The notes under the pieces: generated by a model
Told to the model about the DNA's origin: nothing
Seen by the model: only the letters and a program-made list of their open reading frames with translations
Database searches by the model: none
NCBI GenBank assembly: GCA_902768795.1
Contig: CACXMS010000001.1
Location: forward strand, 1 to 46,576
Source of the DNA: an uncultured Eubacteriales bacterium
Lineage (GTDB): Bacteria; Bacillota; Clostridia; Christensenellales; CAG-138
Direction: 5' to 3'
Length of the DNA stretch: 46,576 nucleotides
Position numbers and translations under genes: made by a program
Shown: positions 1-9,879 of the stretch, piece by piece
Layout: the number at the start of each line of letters is the position of its first letter
Numbering within the stretch: the first letter of the stretch is position 1

Positions 1-415
1 CGTTCTCGGCTGGATAGGCATGCCCTTTATCGATCAATGTCTGAACAAGCTCGATAATATCGTCGATATGCTCCGTTGCTCTCGGATTGACAGTCGAACG
101 CTCGATGCCCAAAGAATCGGCGTCGGTAAAATACTCCGCGATAAACCGTTCCGCAAGCGCTGATACCGTCGTGTTTTCGGCATTCGCGCGTCGAATCATT
201 TTATCGTCAATATCCGTAAAATTCTGCACATATGTCACCTGATAACCGCGATATTCAAGATACCTGCGAAACGTATCAAAGACGATCAGCGGGCGCGCAT
301 TTCCGATATGAATATAATCATACACGGTCGGGCCGCAAACATACATGGAAACATGTCCTTCCTTTATCGGAATGAGAGTCTCTTTCTTTCTTGTCATGGT
401 GTTGTAAATCTGCAT
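1..415 (-). CDS. cysS: Cysteinyl-tRNA synthetase, N-terminal part (cut by window edge)
   Basis: Charges tRNA-Cys with cysteine in the cytoplasm. Read on the minus strand, the protein begins [17 protein letters not shown] and continues with [16 protein letters not shown]. This is the class I aminoacyl-tRNA synthetase HIGH motif (HIGN here) in its CysRS context, with the CysRS zinc-binding Cys before GPTVYD. The segment [11 protein letters not shown], typical of CysRS, follows. About 138 residues are visible and the rest lies before base 1. The ATG at 413-415 is preceded by a GGAGG ribosome-binding site with 5-6 nt spacing, which fixes the start. It is transcribed divergently from the surface-protein gene at 620. 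No T-box leader is present, since the leader is only about a dozen bases. Confidence 0.95.
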   Translation of the reverse strand, partial: MQIYNTMTRKKETLIPIKEGHVSMYVCGPTVYDYIHIGNARPLIVFDTFRRYLEYRGYQVTYVQNFTDIDDKMIRRANAENTTVSALAERFIAEYFTDADSLGIERSTVNPRATEHIDDIIELVQTLIDKGHAYPAEN

Positions 416-434
416 ATTCCACCTCCGAAGAATA

Positions 435-463
435 AGTATAGCACGGGCCGGATTTGTTGAGAA
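435..463 (-). promoter_or_regulatory. Promoter of cysS (sigma-A type)
   Basis: On the minus strand the sequence reads TTCTCA, 17 bp, TATACT. The -10 lies about 20 nt from the cysS ATG, so the leader is short and carries a GGAGG site. The -35 match is only moderate (4 of 6). Confidence 0.5.
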
Positions 464-553
464 TGTTTTTTCGAATCTTTTCCAATTATTTTATAACAAT
501 TGAAAAAAAAGTCAAGATTCTTGTGAACTTTCGGAAAAAACATAAAACATGAT

Positions 554-582
554 TTGACGAAACACTTCGATTCCATTATACT
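554..582 (+). promoter_or_regulatory. Promoter of the cohesin-like surface protein
   Basis: TTGACG (554-559), 17-bp spacer, TATACT (577-582), 37 nt ahead of the ATG at 620. It is divergent from the cysS promoter across an AT-rich spacer. Confidence 0.6.
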
Positions 583-619
583 GAACGTAAATGATTTCAT
601 CGGCAAGAAAGGCGAGCTT

Positions 620-1717
620 ATGAAAAGTCGGTCGATTGTATGGATCGCATTGCTGCTGACAATGCTTTTGTCGATTCCGTCCGCATTCGCTGATTCGGAA
701 ACGGCGGAATTCAGCATGTCGTCGCAGGAATGCACCGTCGGCGAAAGAGTTTTGTTGAAAATTGCTGTGCAGGCAAATACGCCGGAGGGCGAATATCTGA
801 ATGCATGGAAAGGCAAATTTGTATTTGATGCAGAGGCCTTTGATTATGTCGGTTTTGCCATCACGGACGACTCCGTAAAGAAGGATTCCGTTGCCGGTGC
901 AAACAGTGTCTGGGAAGTAAACCTTGAAACGCCTGGTACAATCGTAATCGGTTTTGCCAATGCGCTCGGCTGTTCGGAAGACGGATATTTGTTTACGCTG
1001 ATCCTTCAGGCAAAAAAGAGCGGCTCATTTGCCTTTTCCTTAAAAGACAGCTCTTACAGTACGTACCGTCGATCCGACGGATCCGTTGCAGAGTATTCCC
1101 TGGAAGAAAAAAACCTTGCTTCCGTTACCGTTAACGAAGTGGTTATAACGCCCGCTCCGACAGAAACCCCGGAACCGACGTCCGCTCCCACGGAAACGCC
1201 TTCTCCCACGGAAACGCCTTCGCCGGAACCGACGAGCAGTCCGACCGTAAAACCAACGGTAAAACCGACTCCTACTGAGGATCCGGACGACGACGATGAC
1301 GATGACGACGATGATGACGATTACTTCGTTCCGACCCGAAAGCCGACGACAAAACCGACCGTTAAGCCAACGCCGTCGCCTACGCCTACGCCTACACCGT
1401 CGCCAACGGCAGCGCCGACGGCGACGCCTACGGTTATTCCGACTTCCGAGCCGACAGCTGTGCCTACAGCGTCTCCCAAAACCGGTCGGCTGATTACAGA
1501 CGGCGAAGGCGGCTGCAATTCCTGCAGCAATTCGTCTCTCGGCATCCTGATCCTGGATATTGCGATCGCCTTTTTGGCGATTCAGATGATCATTGTTGTT
1601 CTGATCATTTACCGTAAACGCAGACAGGCCAAAAACGGTTTCCTGAACGACGATGACGATAACCCGGACGATCCGAATCCGCCGGAAGAGGAATCTTCCG
1701 ACGACGACATCATTTAA
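620..1717 (+). CDS. Membrane-anchored surface protein, cohesin-like domain with Thr/Pro stalk and poly-Asp run
   Basis: A 365-residue protein. Residues 1-24 are a Sec signal peptide (positive start, Leu-rich core, cleavage likely after AFA). Residues about 29-165 are a predicted beta-rich domain; its opening ([12 protein letters not shown]) and later [13 protein letters not shown] pattern resemble cohesin-type domains, which bind dockerins or act as generic surface modules. A stalk of TPTPTP/TETPSP repeats follows, interrupted by exactly 12 consecutive aspartates. Near residues 308-335 is one transmembrane helix, then a RKRRQ stop-transfer signal and a short Asp/Glu/Pro-rich cytoplasmic tail. 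This suggests an exported protein held in the membrane by its C-terminus. The start at 620 is chosen because the signal peptide begins there; the in-frame 554 start has none. No dockerin partner is visible, so the ligand is unknown. The cohesin assignment is by pattern only. Confidence 0.75.
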   Translation: MKSRSIVWIALLLTMLLSIPSAFADSETAEFSMSSQECTVGERVLLKIAVQANTPEGEYLNAWKGKFVFDAEAFDYVGFAITDDSVKKDSVAGANSVWEVNLETPGTIVIGFANALGCSEDGYLFTLILQAKKSGSFAFSLKDSSYSTYRRSDGSVAEYSLEEKNLASVTVNEVVITPAPTETPEPTSAPTETPSPTETPSPEPTSSPTVKPTVKPTPTEDPDDDDDDDDDDDDYFVPTRKPTTKPTVKPTPSPTPTPTPSPTAAPTATPTVIPTSEPTAVPTASPKTGRLITDGEGGCNSCSNSSLGILILDIAIAFLAIQMIIVVLIIYRKRRQAKNGFLNDDDDNPDDPNPPEEESSDDDII

Positions 1718-1740
1718 TTTGAATCGCAGCTGATCGAACA

Positions 1741-1775
1741 AACGGCATTTCATCTTGAGATGCCGTTCGTCTTTT
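1741..1775 (+). terminator. Intrinsic terminator after the surface-protein gene
   Basis: 11-bp stem (1741-1751 with 1757-1767, one G-T pair), 5-nt loop, then a T-rich run ending CTTTT. It lies 24 nt after the stop codon. Confidence 0.8.
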
Positions 1776-1808
1776 CCTGCAAACAACCGGTAAATTTCAG
1801 GCGAAATC

Positions 1809-1837
1809 TTGCAATTTGCGGTTTGTTGCGCTATGAT
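1809..1837 (+). promoter_or_regulatory. Promoter of lepA-hemW
   Basis: TTGCAA (1809-1814), 17-bp spacer, TATGAT (1832-1837), 25 nt before the lepA start. Confidence 0.7.
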
Positions 1838-1862
1838 AAAAACAACTTTCCGGAGGAAAACT

Positions 1863-3668
1863 ATGGAATACGATCTTTCCCTGATTAGAAACTTTTCAAT
1901 CATTGCCCATATTGATCACGGCAAATCCACGCTTGCAGATCGCCTGATGGAATTGACCGATACGGTCTCAAAGCGCGACATGGAGGAACAGCTTCTGGAT
2001 TCGATGGACATCGAACGGGAGCGCGGTATTACCATCAAGGCCTCTGCCGTACGAATGTTCTACCGACATTCCGACGGCAAAACCTATATGTTCAATCTGA
2101 TTGATACACCGGGTCATGTTGACTTTAACTATGAAGTTTCACGCGCGCTCGCGGCATGCGAAGGCGCCGTTCTTGTTGTGGACGCAACGCAGGGGATCGA
2201 AGCGCAGACGCTTGCCAACGTCTATCTTGCGGTGGACAACGGTCTTGAAGTTCTTCCGGTGATCAATAAGGTTGATCTCGCGAGCGCAGAACCCGAGCGC
2301 GTCATCCGGGAAATAGAGGATATCATCGGAATTCCCGCAGAGGATGCTCCGTGCATTTCCGCGAAAACCGGATTCAATGTGGAAGATGTCCTCGCGAAGA
2401 TCGTGGATATCGTTCCGCCGCCAAAGGGGAGAATCGACGCCCCGTTAAAAGCATTGATATTTGACTGTCTGTATGATAACTATAAAGGGGCTTTGTCTTA
2501 CGTACGCATTTTCGACGGAGAAGTACGTGCAGGCAGCAGGATCAAATCCATGGCAACCGGAAACACTTTTGAAGTGACCGAAGTCGGGGTATTTGCGCCG
2601 ACATGGAAACCGGTGGACTGCCTGTCTGCAGGAGAAGTCGGTTATATTGCTGCGTCCATTAAGAGCGTTGCGGAAACAAAGGTCGGCGACACCTTTACTT
2701 TGGCTGATTTTCCTGCAGATGCGCCGCTTCCCGGTTATAAACATGTCAATCCGATGGTTTACTGCGGTATTTATCCGGCCGACGGTGCGCATTACAACGA
2801 TCTAAAGGACGCTTTGGATAAACTCCAACTCAACGACGCTTCGCTCGTATATGAGCATGAAACATCCGTCGCACTCGGATACGGATTCCGCTGCGGTTTT
2901 CTCGGCTTGCTGCACATGGAAATCATCACGGAGCGGCTGGAGCGGGAATTCGATCTTGACCTTGTCACAACGGCGCCAAGCGTTGCCTATCGGGTTTATA
3001 CGCTCGACGGTGCGGAAGCGACCATAGACAATCCAACCAACCTTCCGCCCGCCGCCGAAATCGAACACATGGAAGAGCCGATGGTAAAAGCCACCATAAT
3101 GACGCCGTCCGCCTACGTCGGGTCCATTATGGAGCTTTGCCAGAATAATCGCGGAATCTTCCATGACATGAATTATATTGAAGAAGGACGTGTGAACCTG
3201 CATTATACGCTTCCCCTGAATGAGATCATTTATGATTTCTTTGACAGTCTGAAATCTCGCAGCCGCGGATATGCTTCTTTTGATTACGAGATCAGCGGCT
3301 ATCAGAAGAGCGAGCTTGTGCGTCTCGATTTCCTCTTAAACGGAGAAATCTGCGACGCGCTCTCCACGATTGTTCATAAGGATCGTGCCTATGCCAAGGG
3401 GAGAGCAGTTGCTGAAAAACTGAAAGATGTGATTCCGCGTCAGCAGTTTGAGATACCGATCCAGGCGGCAATCGGATCCAAGATTATTGCGCGGGAAACG
3501 GTGAAAGCCGTTCGGAAAGACGTTCTGGCGAAATGCTACGGCGGCGATATTTCCCGGAAAAAGAAATTGCTTGAAAAGCAGAAAGAAGGCAAGAAGCGAA
3601 TGCGTCAGGTCGGCTCGGTCTCCGTACCGTCGGACGCTTTCATGAGCGTACTTCGGATCAACGGATGA
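1863..3668 (+). CDS. lepA: Elongation factor 4 (LepA), ribosome back-translocating GTPase
   Basis: A 601-residue translational GTPase, the usual LepA length. The G domain shows the P-loop AHIDHGKST near residue 17, the switch I region [15 protein letters not shown] (G3) and NKVD (G4). The C-terminal LepA-specific domain is present, ending [21 protein letters not shown]. The family binds stalled ribosomes, can reverse translocation and helps ribosome biogenesis. The start at 1863 is set by GGAGG at 1852-1856 and by the canonical [20 protein letters not shown] beginning. Its stop overlaps the hemW start as ATGA, so the two are translationally coupled, the same order as in Bacillus (lepA-hemW). 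Confidence 0.97.
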   Translation: MEYDLSLIRNFSIIAHIDHGKSTLADRLMELTDTVSKRDMEEQLLDSMDIERERGITIKASAVRMFYRHSDGKTYMFNLIDTPGHVDFNYEVSRALAACEGAVLVVDATQGIEAQTLANVYLAVDNGLEVLPVINKVDLASAEPERVIREIEDIIGIPAEDAPCISAKTGFNVEDVLAKIVDIVPPPKGRIDAPLKALIFDCLYDNYKGALSYVRIFDGEVRAGSRIKSMATGNTFEVTEVGVFAPTWKPVDCLSAGEVGYIAASIKSVAETKVGDTFTLADFPADAPLPGYKHVNPMVYCGIYPADGAHYNDLKDALDKLQLNDASLVYEHETSVALGYGFRCGFLGLLHMEIITERLEREFDLDLVTTAPSVAYRVYTLDGAEATIDNPTNLPPAAEIEHMEEPMVKATIMTPSAYVGSIMELCQNNRGIFHDMNYIEEGRVNLHYTLPLNEIIYDFFDSLKSRSRGYASFDYEISGYQKSELVRLDFLLNGEICDALSTIVHKDRAYAKGRAVAEKLKDVIPRQQFEIPIQAAIGSKIIARETVKAVRKDVLAKCYGGDISRKKKLLEKQKEGKKRMRQVGSVSVPSDAFMSVLRING

Positions 3669-4834
3669 TTGCTCTTTACTTCCATATCCCATACTGTCTT
3701 CGCAAGTGCCGATATTGCGATTTCTGTTCCGTAACGGTCGATGAAACTGCGAACCGATACTGTGACGCTTTGGCTCGCGAGCTTTCGCTTCGCGCCGAAC
3801 AGTATCCTATGGAAAGAACCGCAACCGTCTTTTTCGGCGGCGGAACGCCGACTGTGCTCCCATCCGATGCGTTATGCCGTGTTTTGGATCAGGCGAACCG
3901 ATATTTCCCGTTTGAAAAAAATGCAGAAATCAGCATAGAATGCAATCCGAAAACCGCTTCGCAAAAAGAGCTTGCCGACCTGCGACGAGGGGGATTTAAT
4001 CGCCTCTCGATCGGCCTGCAAAGCACGTCGGATCGATTGCTGAAACGAATTGGCAGAGTTCATTCTTACAATGATTTTTTACAGACCTTTTCGTTTGCGC
4101 ACGAATCCGGTTTTGGGAATATCAATGTTGATTTGATGCACGGATTGCCCGGACAGACCGCTGAGGATTATTTATCGAGCATTGAAAACGTGATTGCGCT
4201 GTCGCCCGAACATATTTCCGCATATTCTCTGATTCTGGAAGAAGACACACCCTTATTTGATGATGTCGCGAACGGAATTGAAAAGCTTCCGGAGGAAGAT
4301 GCCGTCGCCGATATGCAGGACGCAGGGATTGACCTCCTGGAATCAAACGGGTACCGTCGTTATGAAGTTTCCAATTTTGCAAAAGCAGGATACGAATGTC
4401 AACACAATCTGACGTACTGGAACAATGCGCCATATCTTGGCTTTGGCGCTGCGGCACATTCCTCGATGTCGGAAAACGGGAAATGGTATCGCTTTTCGAA
4501 TCAGGCAAGCATACAGGCTTATCTCCGAAAGGTCGATCATGGCAAGGTTCCGGAAGCAGAGCGCATTCTGATCAATACGTTTGAGCAGATGTTTGAAACG
4601 ATCATGCTTGGACTCAGAAAAACAGAGGGAATCTCCTATGAAAGCTTTCAAAAGCGGTTCGGATGCGACGTAAGAGAAATCTATCCCGAAGCGATTGATA
4701 AAAACCGCAGAAACGGATTGTGGGATGAAAGGAACCCGGAATTTCTTCGTCTTAACCGTCGCGGGATGGATCTGCTAAACAGCGTTTTATGTGATTTTCA
4801 AGAGCGTAACTATTGGGATTTGCTGCGTCCGTGA
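3665..4834 (+). CDS. hemW: Heme chaperone HemW-like radical SAM protein
   Basis: A 389-residue radical SAM protein of the HemW/HemN-like family. The cluster motif [12 protein letters not shown] (CxxxCxxC plus a following Cys) lies at about residues 10-21. [10 protein letters not shown] and ECNPKTAS follow, then [12 protein letters not shown] and a C-terminal HemW domain. HemW proteins bind heme and are thought to deliver it to membrane enzymes; many were once mislabelled coproporphyrinogen III oxidase. The gene overlaps lepA by 4 nt. No terminator is evident between it and the promoter at 4887. Confidence 0.9.
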   Translation: MIALYFHIPYCLRKCRYCDFCSVTVDETANRYCDALARELSLRAEQYPMERTATVFFGGGTPTVLPSDALCRVLDQANRYFPFEKNAEISIECNPKTASQKELADLRRGGFNRLSIGLQSTSDRLLKRIGRVHSYNDFLQTFSFAHESGFGNINVDLMHGLPGQTAEDYLSSIENVIALSPEHISAYSLILEEDTPLFDDVANGIEKLPEEDAVADMQDAGIDLLESNGYRRYEVSNFAKAGYECQHNLTYWNNAPYLGFGAAAHSSMSENGKWYRFSNQASIQAYLRKVDHGKVPEAERILINTFEQMFETIMLGLRKTEGISYESFQKRFGCDVREIYPEAIDKNRRNGLWDERNPEFLRLNRRGMDLLNSVLCDFQERNYWDLLRP

Positions 4835-4886
4835 AACAAAAAACATGTGAAACTGCCGAAACAGAAGCTTACAGAACAAGTAATGC

Positions 4887-4915
4887 TTGCAATTCTGAAA
4901 CAAATGCTCTATAAT
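4887..4915 (+). promoter_or_regulatory. Promoter of the peptidase-efp cluster
   Basis: TTGCAA (4887-4892), 17-bp spacer, perfect TATAAT (4910-4915), 32 nt before the ATG at 4948. Confidence 0.75.
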
Positions 4916-4947
4916 TACTCTGTTAAGGGAAAGAATTGAGGCGTTGT

Positions 4948-6018
4948 ATGAACACAAGACTCGACAGATTACGGAAAGCCATGCAGAATGCGGAGCTCGA
5001 CGCGGTTCTGCTCAGTTCGCTGACTTCCATTCGATATCTTTCGAATTTCACGAGCGACGAGTGTTTTGTACTTGTTACAAAAAACAGGAATCTGCTCATC
5101 ACGGATTTCCGGTACACGATCCAGGCAGGGGAGCAGAGCGGCGATCGGTTTGAAATTATCGAAGCCGCCGGTTCCAAACAGTTGGAGACCGTCCGGGATG
5201 CGCTTTCGAAAGAGCAGGTCGAACGGCTTGGCTTTGAAGAGGATTGCGTCAGCTATGCCCAATACGGTTCCTTGTCCGATCTCGGTCCAAAGCTGATTCC
5301 TTTTGCGAAGGAATTACACTCGCTTCGCGTTCTCAAAACGCCTGACGAGATTGCATCGCTGCAAAAAGCGCAGGCGCTTGCGGATCGCTCTTTTACAGAA
5401 TTGCTGACCGTAATTCATTCCGGTATGACGGAAAAGCGCGTAGCTGCAGAGCTTGAATACATCGGGGCAAAGCTCGGCAGCGAAGGTCCTTCTTTCGATA
5501 CGATCGTCGGCTCCGGCCCGAACGGTGCGATGTGCCACGCGGTTCCCGGCGAGCGTAAGCTGCAAAAAGGCGACCTGGTTGTGCTTGATTTCGGATGCAT
5601 ATTCAACGGATATCATTCGGATATGACGAGAACATTTGCCGTCGGTGAAGTTGATACTTTTTCGAAAGAAATCTATGACATTGTCAAAACGGCGCAGCGC
5701 AAAGCATTGGACGCTTTACGACCCGGAATCACCGGAAAACAGCTGGATGCGATTGCCCGGGATTATATCCGGGAACAAGGATACGGCGAATGCTTCGGAC
5801 ATTCGCTTGGACACGGTTTCGGGCTTTTGATTCACGAGGCGCCCCGTGCATCGGCAAACTGCGATACGGTACTGGAGCCCGGCATGACAATCACTGTCGA
5901 ACCGGGAATCTATATCGAAGGCAAACTCGGCGTTCGAATCGAGGACTGCTGCGCGGTTACCGAAGATGGCAAGCAAAATTTCTGCACTTCGACAAAAGAA
6001 TTGCAGTACATTGACTGA
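4948..6018 (+). CDS. Xaa-Pro peptidase, M24 metallopeptidase (YqhT-like)
   Basis: A 356-residue cytoplasmic metallopeptidase that cleaves X-Pro peptides. The N-terminal creatinase-like domain (1 to about 125) includes [12 protein letters not shown]. The pita-bread catalytic domain carries the dinuclear metal ligands: Asp in VLDFG, Asp in HSDMTRTF, His in GHSLGHGFG, Glu in EPGIYIEG and Glu in RIEDCC. The ATG at 4948 is preferred over the in-frame TTG at 4936 because GAGG at 4938-4941 sits 6 nt upstream of it. The order peptidase then efp matches yqhT-efp in Bacillus, supporting a role in housekeeping peptide turnover. Confidence 0.92.
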   Translation: MNTRLDRLRKAMQNAELDAVLLSSLTSIRYLSNFTSDECFVLVTKNRNLLITDFRYTIQAGEQSGDRFEIIEAAGSKQLETVRDALSKEQVERLGFEEDCVSYAQYGSLSDLGPKLIPFAKELHSLRVLKTPDEIASLQKAQALADRSFTELLTVIHSGMTEKRVAAELEYIGAKLGSEGPSFDTIVGSGPNGAMCHAVPGERKLQKGDLVVLDFGCIFNGYHSDMTRTFAVGEVDTFSKEIYDIVKTAQRKALDALRPGITGKQLDAIARDYIREQGYGECFGHSLGHGFGLLIHEAPRASANCDTVLEPGMTITVEPGIYIEGKLGVRIEDCCAVTEDGKQNFCTSTKELQYID

Positions 6019-6062
6019 ATAAGGATTCATTTAACACAAATACTATATTGGAGGACTATCTT

Positions 6063-6620
6063 ATGATTATGGCAGGCGACTTCCGCAAGGGTGTCACAGT
6101 AGAGATCGACGGAAACGTTTGGTCGATTGCAGACTTTCAGCACGTCAAGCCCGGAAAAGGCGCGGCATTTGTTCGGACTCGTTTGAAGAACGTTATGACC
6201 GGCGCCGTACTGGAGCGCACGTTCAGCCCGACGGACAAATATCCGCTCGCGCACATTGAAACAAAAGATATGCAGTATCTTTACAGCGACGGCGAACTGT
6301 ACTACTTCATGGATGTGGATACCTACGATCAGATTCCTCTGAATTTTGATCAGGTTGAGGACGCGATCCAGTATATCAAGGAAAATGACGGCGTAAAAAT
6401 TCGTTTCTACAAGGGCAGCCCGTTCTCAGTGGAAGCGCCGAATTTCGTTGAACTGACGATCACGCACACGGAACCCGGCTTTAAGGGCGACACCGCGACG
6501 GGCACGACCAAACCCGCAACGCTCGAAACCGGTCTTGAGATTGCTGTTCCGCTGTTCTGCAACGAAGGCGATACGATTCGTGTCGATACGAGAACCGGCG
6601 AATATATGTCGAGACTGTAA
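6063..6620 (+). CDS. efp: Elongation factor P
   Basis: A 185-residue EF-P, the normal length, which rescues ribosomes stalled on polyproline. This may matter here because Pro-rich stalks occur in the proteins at 620 and 41173. The N-terminal KOW-like domain contains [15 protein letters not shown]; Lys32 at the loop tip is the position modified in Firmicutes EF-P (5-aminopentanol in Bacillus). No EpmA or EpmB gene is visible. Two OB-fold domains follow, ending [22 protein letters not shown] at 6050-6054 sets the start at ATG 6063; ATG 6069 is an alternative. Confidence 0.96.
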   Translation: MIMAGDFRKGVTVEIDGNVWSIADFQHVKPGKGAAFVRTRLKNVMTGAVLERTFSPTDKYPLAHIETKDMQYLYSDGELYYFMDVDTYDQIPLNFDQVEDAIQYIKENDGVKIRFYKGSPFSVEAPNFVELTITHTEPGFKGDTATGTTKPATLETGLEIAVPLFCNEGDTIRVDTRTGEYMSRL

Positions 6621-6653
6621 TTCAAAAAATCAAAGAAAAAAGGGGGAACGGAA

Positions 6654-7067
6654 ATGAGCAGAATCTCCGAAAAAGTCGCCTATTTGGACGGCCTGATGGA
6701 AGGAATGAACATTAAGGACGACAAATATGCCAAACTGTTCACCGCAATCGTAGATACTCTGGATGTGATTGCCGAGGAAATGTCCGATCATGCGGATATC
6801 ATCGATGATCTGGAAGACAGCGTCGAAGAGATTTTCGATAATCTGGACGAATACGACGACATGCTTTTCGGTGATGAAGAAGAGGATGACGATGACTTTG
6901 ACGCAGAAGATCTCGATGACGATTTCTTTGAGGTCGTTTGTCCGAACTGCGGAGAAACCATTTATTTTGACGAAGACATGCTCGATTCCCCGGATGGCCT
7001 GATCTGCCCGAACTGCAACGAACCCGTGGAATTGCATATTCCCGATACTCTCCCCGAAGACGAATAA
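6654..7067 (+). CDS. CD1247-type acidic zinc-ribbon protein
   Basis: A 137-residue, very acidic protein. The N-terminus (RISEKVAYLDGLMEGMNI) matches the conserved N-terminal domain of clostridial CD1247-family proteins. A Glu/Asp-rich linker (residues about 55-90) follows, then a zinc ribbon with two CPNC knuckles (CPNCGETIYF and CPNCNEPVEL). The function is unknown; zinc binding is inferred from the four cysteines. It lies 33 nt after efp with a strong GGGGG-type ribosome-binding site and is probably co-transcribed with it. A terminator follows directly. Confidence 0.8.
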   Translation: MSRISEKVAYLDGLMEGMNIKDDKYAKLFTAIVDTLDVIAEEMSDHADIIDDLEDSVEEIFDNLDEYDDMLFGDEEEDDDDFDAEDLDDDFFEVVCPNCGETIYFDEDMLDSPDGLICPNCNEPVELHIPDTLPEDE

Positions 7068-7080
7068 CCCCACAAAGGGA

Positions 7081-7116
7081 AGGGGGAACGGAATCGTTCC
7101 CTCTTTTGATTTTTTC
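7081..7116 (+). terminator. Intrinsic terminator ending 3 nt before the next start codon
   Basis: 10-bp stem (7081-7090 with 7095-7104, one G-T pair), GAAT loop, then T-rich TTTGATTTTTTC. It closes the peptidase-efp cluster, yet the ATG of the next gene is at 7119. Confidence 0.8.
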
Positions 7117-7118
7117 TT

Positions 7119-8021
7119 ATGACCGAATACGCACGAAAAATCTGCAAGCGATTGCACGCATATCTGAAAATGGGGCCATGCAGCGGAATTATCCGGACGT
7201 TGACTCCGAACGCTCTTCGTCTTGAAACGAGTGTCGGTTATGTATCCGTGCTTTCCAACACAAGCTGTCTGCAGCCATTTTCCTTGATCATCAATGAAAC
7301 AAAGCCGTTTCACGAATCAGATCTTTTTGAAGGATGTCGCGTTCAGATTGAAGACGATCGATTGACATTTGAAGAAAGTGAACTGATTATCGATCTTTCA
7401 CAGTCAACGGACATTGAGTTGTCTGCAGATGTTATGAAAACGCTCTTTCTCCCGATGGATCTGAATCTGCGGCTCAGGCACATGATCCGGATTGTAGAAG
7501 ACGGAGCAGGCGCCAACCCTCTTTCTGCTCTTGTTACCGGGGCAAGGATCGATGCCTCCTGCGAATCCATTGTTGAACGGTTGCCTGCGCTGCATCAATC
7601 TGTATACGAGCAGGATCTTGAAGCATGCCGCAGCGCCGGCGCTGCGCTTGCAGGGTACGGAAACGGTGCGACGCCGGATTCCGACGACCTGTTGGAAGGA
7701 TATTTTGCAGGGTATTCGGCGCTTTCCATGGCGCTTGGCCGTTCACGGGAAAGAGTTCGGACGCTTACAAGAGAAATCGCCGCCGCTGCGGCTGCACACA
7801 CAACCGATCTGTCCGGCGCATTGCTTTTGCAGGCAGGCGAGGGACTCGTCAGTGAAGATACATTTCGCCTTTTGCAAAGCGTCTTTTCGGATGCGCCGTA
7901 TCGGACGCTAACCGCCGATGCAAGCCGTGTTGTCCGCAGCGTTTCGCCATCCGGTGTGAATATTCTGGTCGGAATCATTCTGGCGATTTCCAACCAATAT
8001 GTTCCTGCACAATCCATGTAA
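7119..8021 (+). CDS. DUF2877 / AllH-like protein
   Basis: A 300-residue protein. The family signature appears as GYGNGATPDSDDLLEGYFAG (compare the G-x-GLTPSGDD motif of DUF2877), with a later THTTDLS-type segment AHTTDLSGALLLQAGEGLV. DUF2877 includes AllH, a subunit of oxamate carbamoyltransferase in allantoin breakdown, but the expected partners (AllF, AllG) are not nearby, so the substrate here is unknown. No Shine-Dalgarno precedes the ATG at 7119, which abuts a terminator. ATG 7170 is an alternative start but also lacks a good site. It converges on uvrC across a shared hairpin. Confidence 0.7.
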   Translation: MTEYARKICKRLHAYLKMGPCSGIIRTLTPNALRLETSVGYVSVLSNTSCLQPFSLIINETKPFHESDLFEGCRVQIEDDRLTFEESELIIDLSQSTDIELSADVMKTLFLPMDLNLRLRHMIRIVEDGAGANPLSALVTGARIDASCESIVERLPALHQSVYEQDLEACRSAGAALAGYGNGATPDSDDLLEGYFAGYSALSMALGRSRERVRTLTREIAAAAAAHTTDLSGALLLQAGEGLVSEDTFRLLQSVFSDAPYRTLTADASRVVRSVSPSGVNILVGIILAISNQYVPAQSM

Positions 8022-8022
8022 C

Positions 8023-8061
8023 AATACAGATGCCGCTCGTTTTCCAAGCGGCATCTGTATT
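8023..8061. terminator. Bidirectional terminator between DUF2877 gene and uvrC
   Basis: Perfect 15-bp stem (8023-8037 with 8047-8061) with a 9-nt loop, directly between two convergent genes. It is followed by TTT on plus and by a weak T-rich stretch on minus. Confidence 0.85.
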
Positions 8062-9879
8062 TTAATCTTCAAAATGAAAGTACTGAAATACGGCGCGGGA
8101 AGATGGTGCGTTCATGCCTTTAACCGATTGTAACTGTTCTTCCGTCGCAGCTTTGATCGCGTCAACCGTGAAAAACGCATCAAACAAGGCGCGTTTCCGT
8201 TTTTCTCCGATACCGGGAATCTGGTCCAATTGCGAATACAAAGCAGATTTGGAACGCAGATTCCGGTGATACGTGATTGCAAAGCGGTGCGCTTCGTCTC
8301 GGATTCTCTGCACAAGATGCAAAGCAGCGCTGTTGCGCGGGAGAATGATCGGTTCATCGACGCCGGGACGATACATCCATTCCTCGGACTCAGCGAGAGC
8401 GGCAATCGGAACGTCGGAATTGTTTGTTTTCGACAGCACCTCGACTCCGACAGCGAGCTGCGTTTTTCCGCCATCCAACAACAGCAGGTCCGGCCGCGAA
8501 TCCTGCTTGGAAAATCTTCGTGTGAGCGCTTCCCGCATCGTTTCAATATCGTCGCCGTCCCGTACCGTTTGAATGCGATAATGCCGATATGCGGATTTAT
8601 CCGGTTTTCCGTCCTTAAAAACGACCATCGAAGAAACCGTATTTGTTCCGAAAAGGTGCGAGTTGTCGAAGCATTCGATTCTGGAAGGCGCTGTTTTCAG
8701 CCCGAGCGCACTCGCCAAATCACGCAAAGCGCCTTCGTCCCGCTCCCATGCGCGTTTTTGCAGCTCTGCATTCTTGGCAAGCAGGTCCGAACAGTTCCGT
8801 TTCGCCATTTCCGCAAGCTTTCGTTTTTCTCCCCGCTGGGGGACGTCAATCGAAACCTTCCGATGACATTTCTCACTCAACAAATCTGAAATTGCCTCTG
8901 CATCGGCGGACGGCCCGTCAAGCAGTACGGCTTTGGGAATGTCCGCTTCGCCCGTATCATAATATTGCATCAAAAATGCGCGCCGAAGCTCCGGAAGTTC
9001 TGTTTCCACCTCGGAGGACATGGGAAATGCATGGGTTCCGATCACTTTTCCGTTTCGGACATACAGCGCAAAAATCATCAGCGCGTCTCCCAGCGAATCG
9101 GCTGCAAATACGTCTGCCGAGAGTCCCTTTACGGTAATTGCAACCTGCTTTTCCTGCAGAGCTCGCAACGCTTTTACCTTATCGCGGATCAGAGCTGCTT
9201 TCTCAAACTCCATGTTCTCAGCATACTCCGCCATGATCTGTTCGAGCTTTGGAATAAGATCACCGGATTTTCCGTCCAGAAGCCGAATCACTTCCTTCAG
9301 ATAGCCGTGATACTCCTCCCGCGAAATCCTTCCGCTGCAAGGCGCGCAGCATTTCCCGATATGATACATCAGGCAAGGCCGTTCCCGCTTGGCAATTGCA
9401 TTCTCAATGTTCTTCTTGCAATGGCGAATGGGATAAAGGTCATAGGCAAGACGAAGCTCTTCCCGTACGGACGGTCCGACGATGTAAGGGCCGAGATAGG
9501 TAGCCCCGTCCTGCTTAACACTGCGAACAATTTCAACACGCGGAAAATCCCGTTTCATATCGATACGGAAATACGGAAAATGCTTATCGTCTTTGAGAAG
9601 AATGTTATACTTCGGCTGAAACGCCTTGATCAGATTGCTCTCCAGCGATAAAGCTTCCGTTTCGCTTCCGACGACGATCGTTTCAAAGTTTTCAATGTGA
9701 GAAACCATTGCCAGGACTTTCGGCGTATGATTTCTGCTCGATTGAAAGTACTGACGGACACGGTTCTTCAGATTTTTAGCTTTTCCGACATAAATAACCT
9801 CGCCGCTTGCGTCGAACATTTTGTATACGCCCGGTTGATCGGGCAGCAGCGCGATTTTATCTTCGAGAATCCGATTCAT
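8062..9879 (-). CDS. uvrC: Excinuclease ABC subunit C
   Basis: A 605-residue UvrC, the nuclease that makes both incisions in nucleotide excision repair. The GIY-YIG domain at the N-terminus starts PGVYKMFDASGEVIYVGKAK. Iron-sulfur-type cysteines follow (CLMYHIGKCCAPC), then the UVR motif (MEFEKAALIRDKVKALRAL), the RNase H-like nuclease half (CFDNSH, LLLDGGKTQL) and a C-terminal helix-hairpin-helix (IPGIGEKRKRALF). The start overlaps the maf stop as ATGA, so translation is coupled. Last gene of xth-maf-uvrC. Confidence 0.96.
   Translation of the reverse strand: MNRILEDKIALLPDQPGVYKMFDASGEVIYVGKAKNLKNRVRQYFQSSRNHTPKVLAMVSHIENFETIVVGSETEALSLESNLIKAFQPKYNILLKDDKHFPYFRIDMKRDFPRVEIVRSVKQDGATYLGPYIVGPSVREELRLAYDLYPIRHCKKNIENAIAKRERPCLMYHIGKCCAPCSGRISREEYHGYLKEVIRLLDGKSGDLIPKLEQIMAEYAENMEFEKAALIRDKVKALRALQEKQVAITVKGLSADVFAADSLGDALMIFALYVRNGKVIGTHAFPMSSEVETELPELRRAFLMQYYDTGEADIPKAVLLDGPSADAEAISDLLSEKCHRKVSIDVPQRGEKRKLAEMAKRNCSDLLAKNAELQKRAWERDEGALRDLASALGLKTAPSRIECFDNSHLFGTNTVSSMVVFKDGKPDKSAYRHYRIQTVRDGDDIETMREALTRRFSKQDSRPDLLLLDGGKTQLAVGVEVLSKTNNSDVPIAALAESEEWMYRPGVDEPIILPRNSAALHLVQRIRDEAHRFAITYHRNLRSKSALYSQLDQIPGIGEKRKRALFDAFFTVDAIKAATEEQLQSVKGMNAPSSRAVFQYFHFED

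Noticed and set aside
1040..1903. Long antisense Arg-rich frames opposite the surface protein
   Set aside because: They are mirror frames of the Thr/Pro and Asp repeats, with no ribosome site and low-complexity product.
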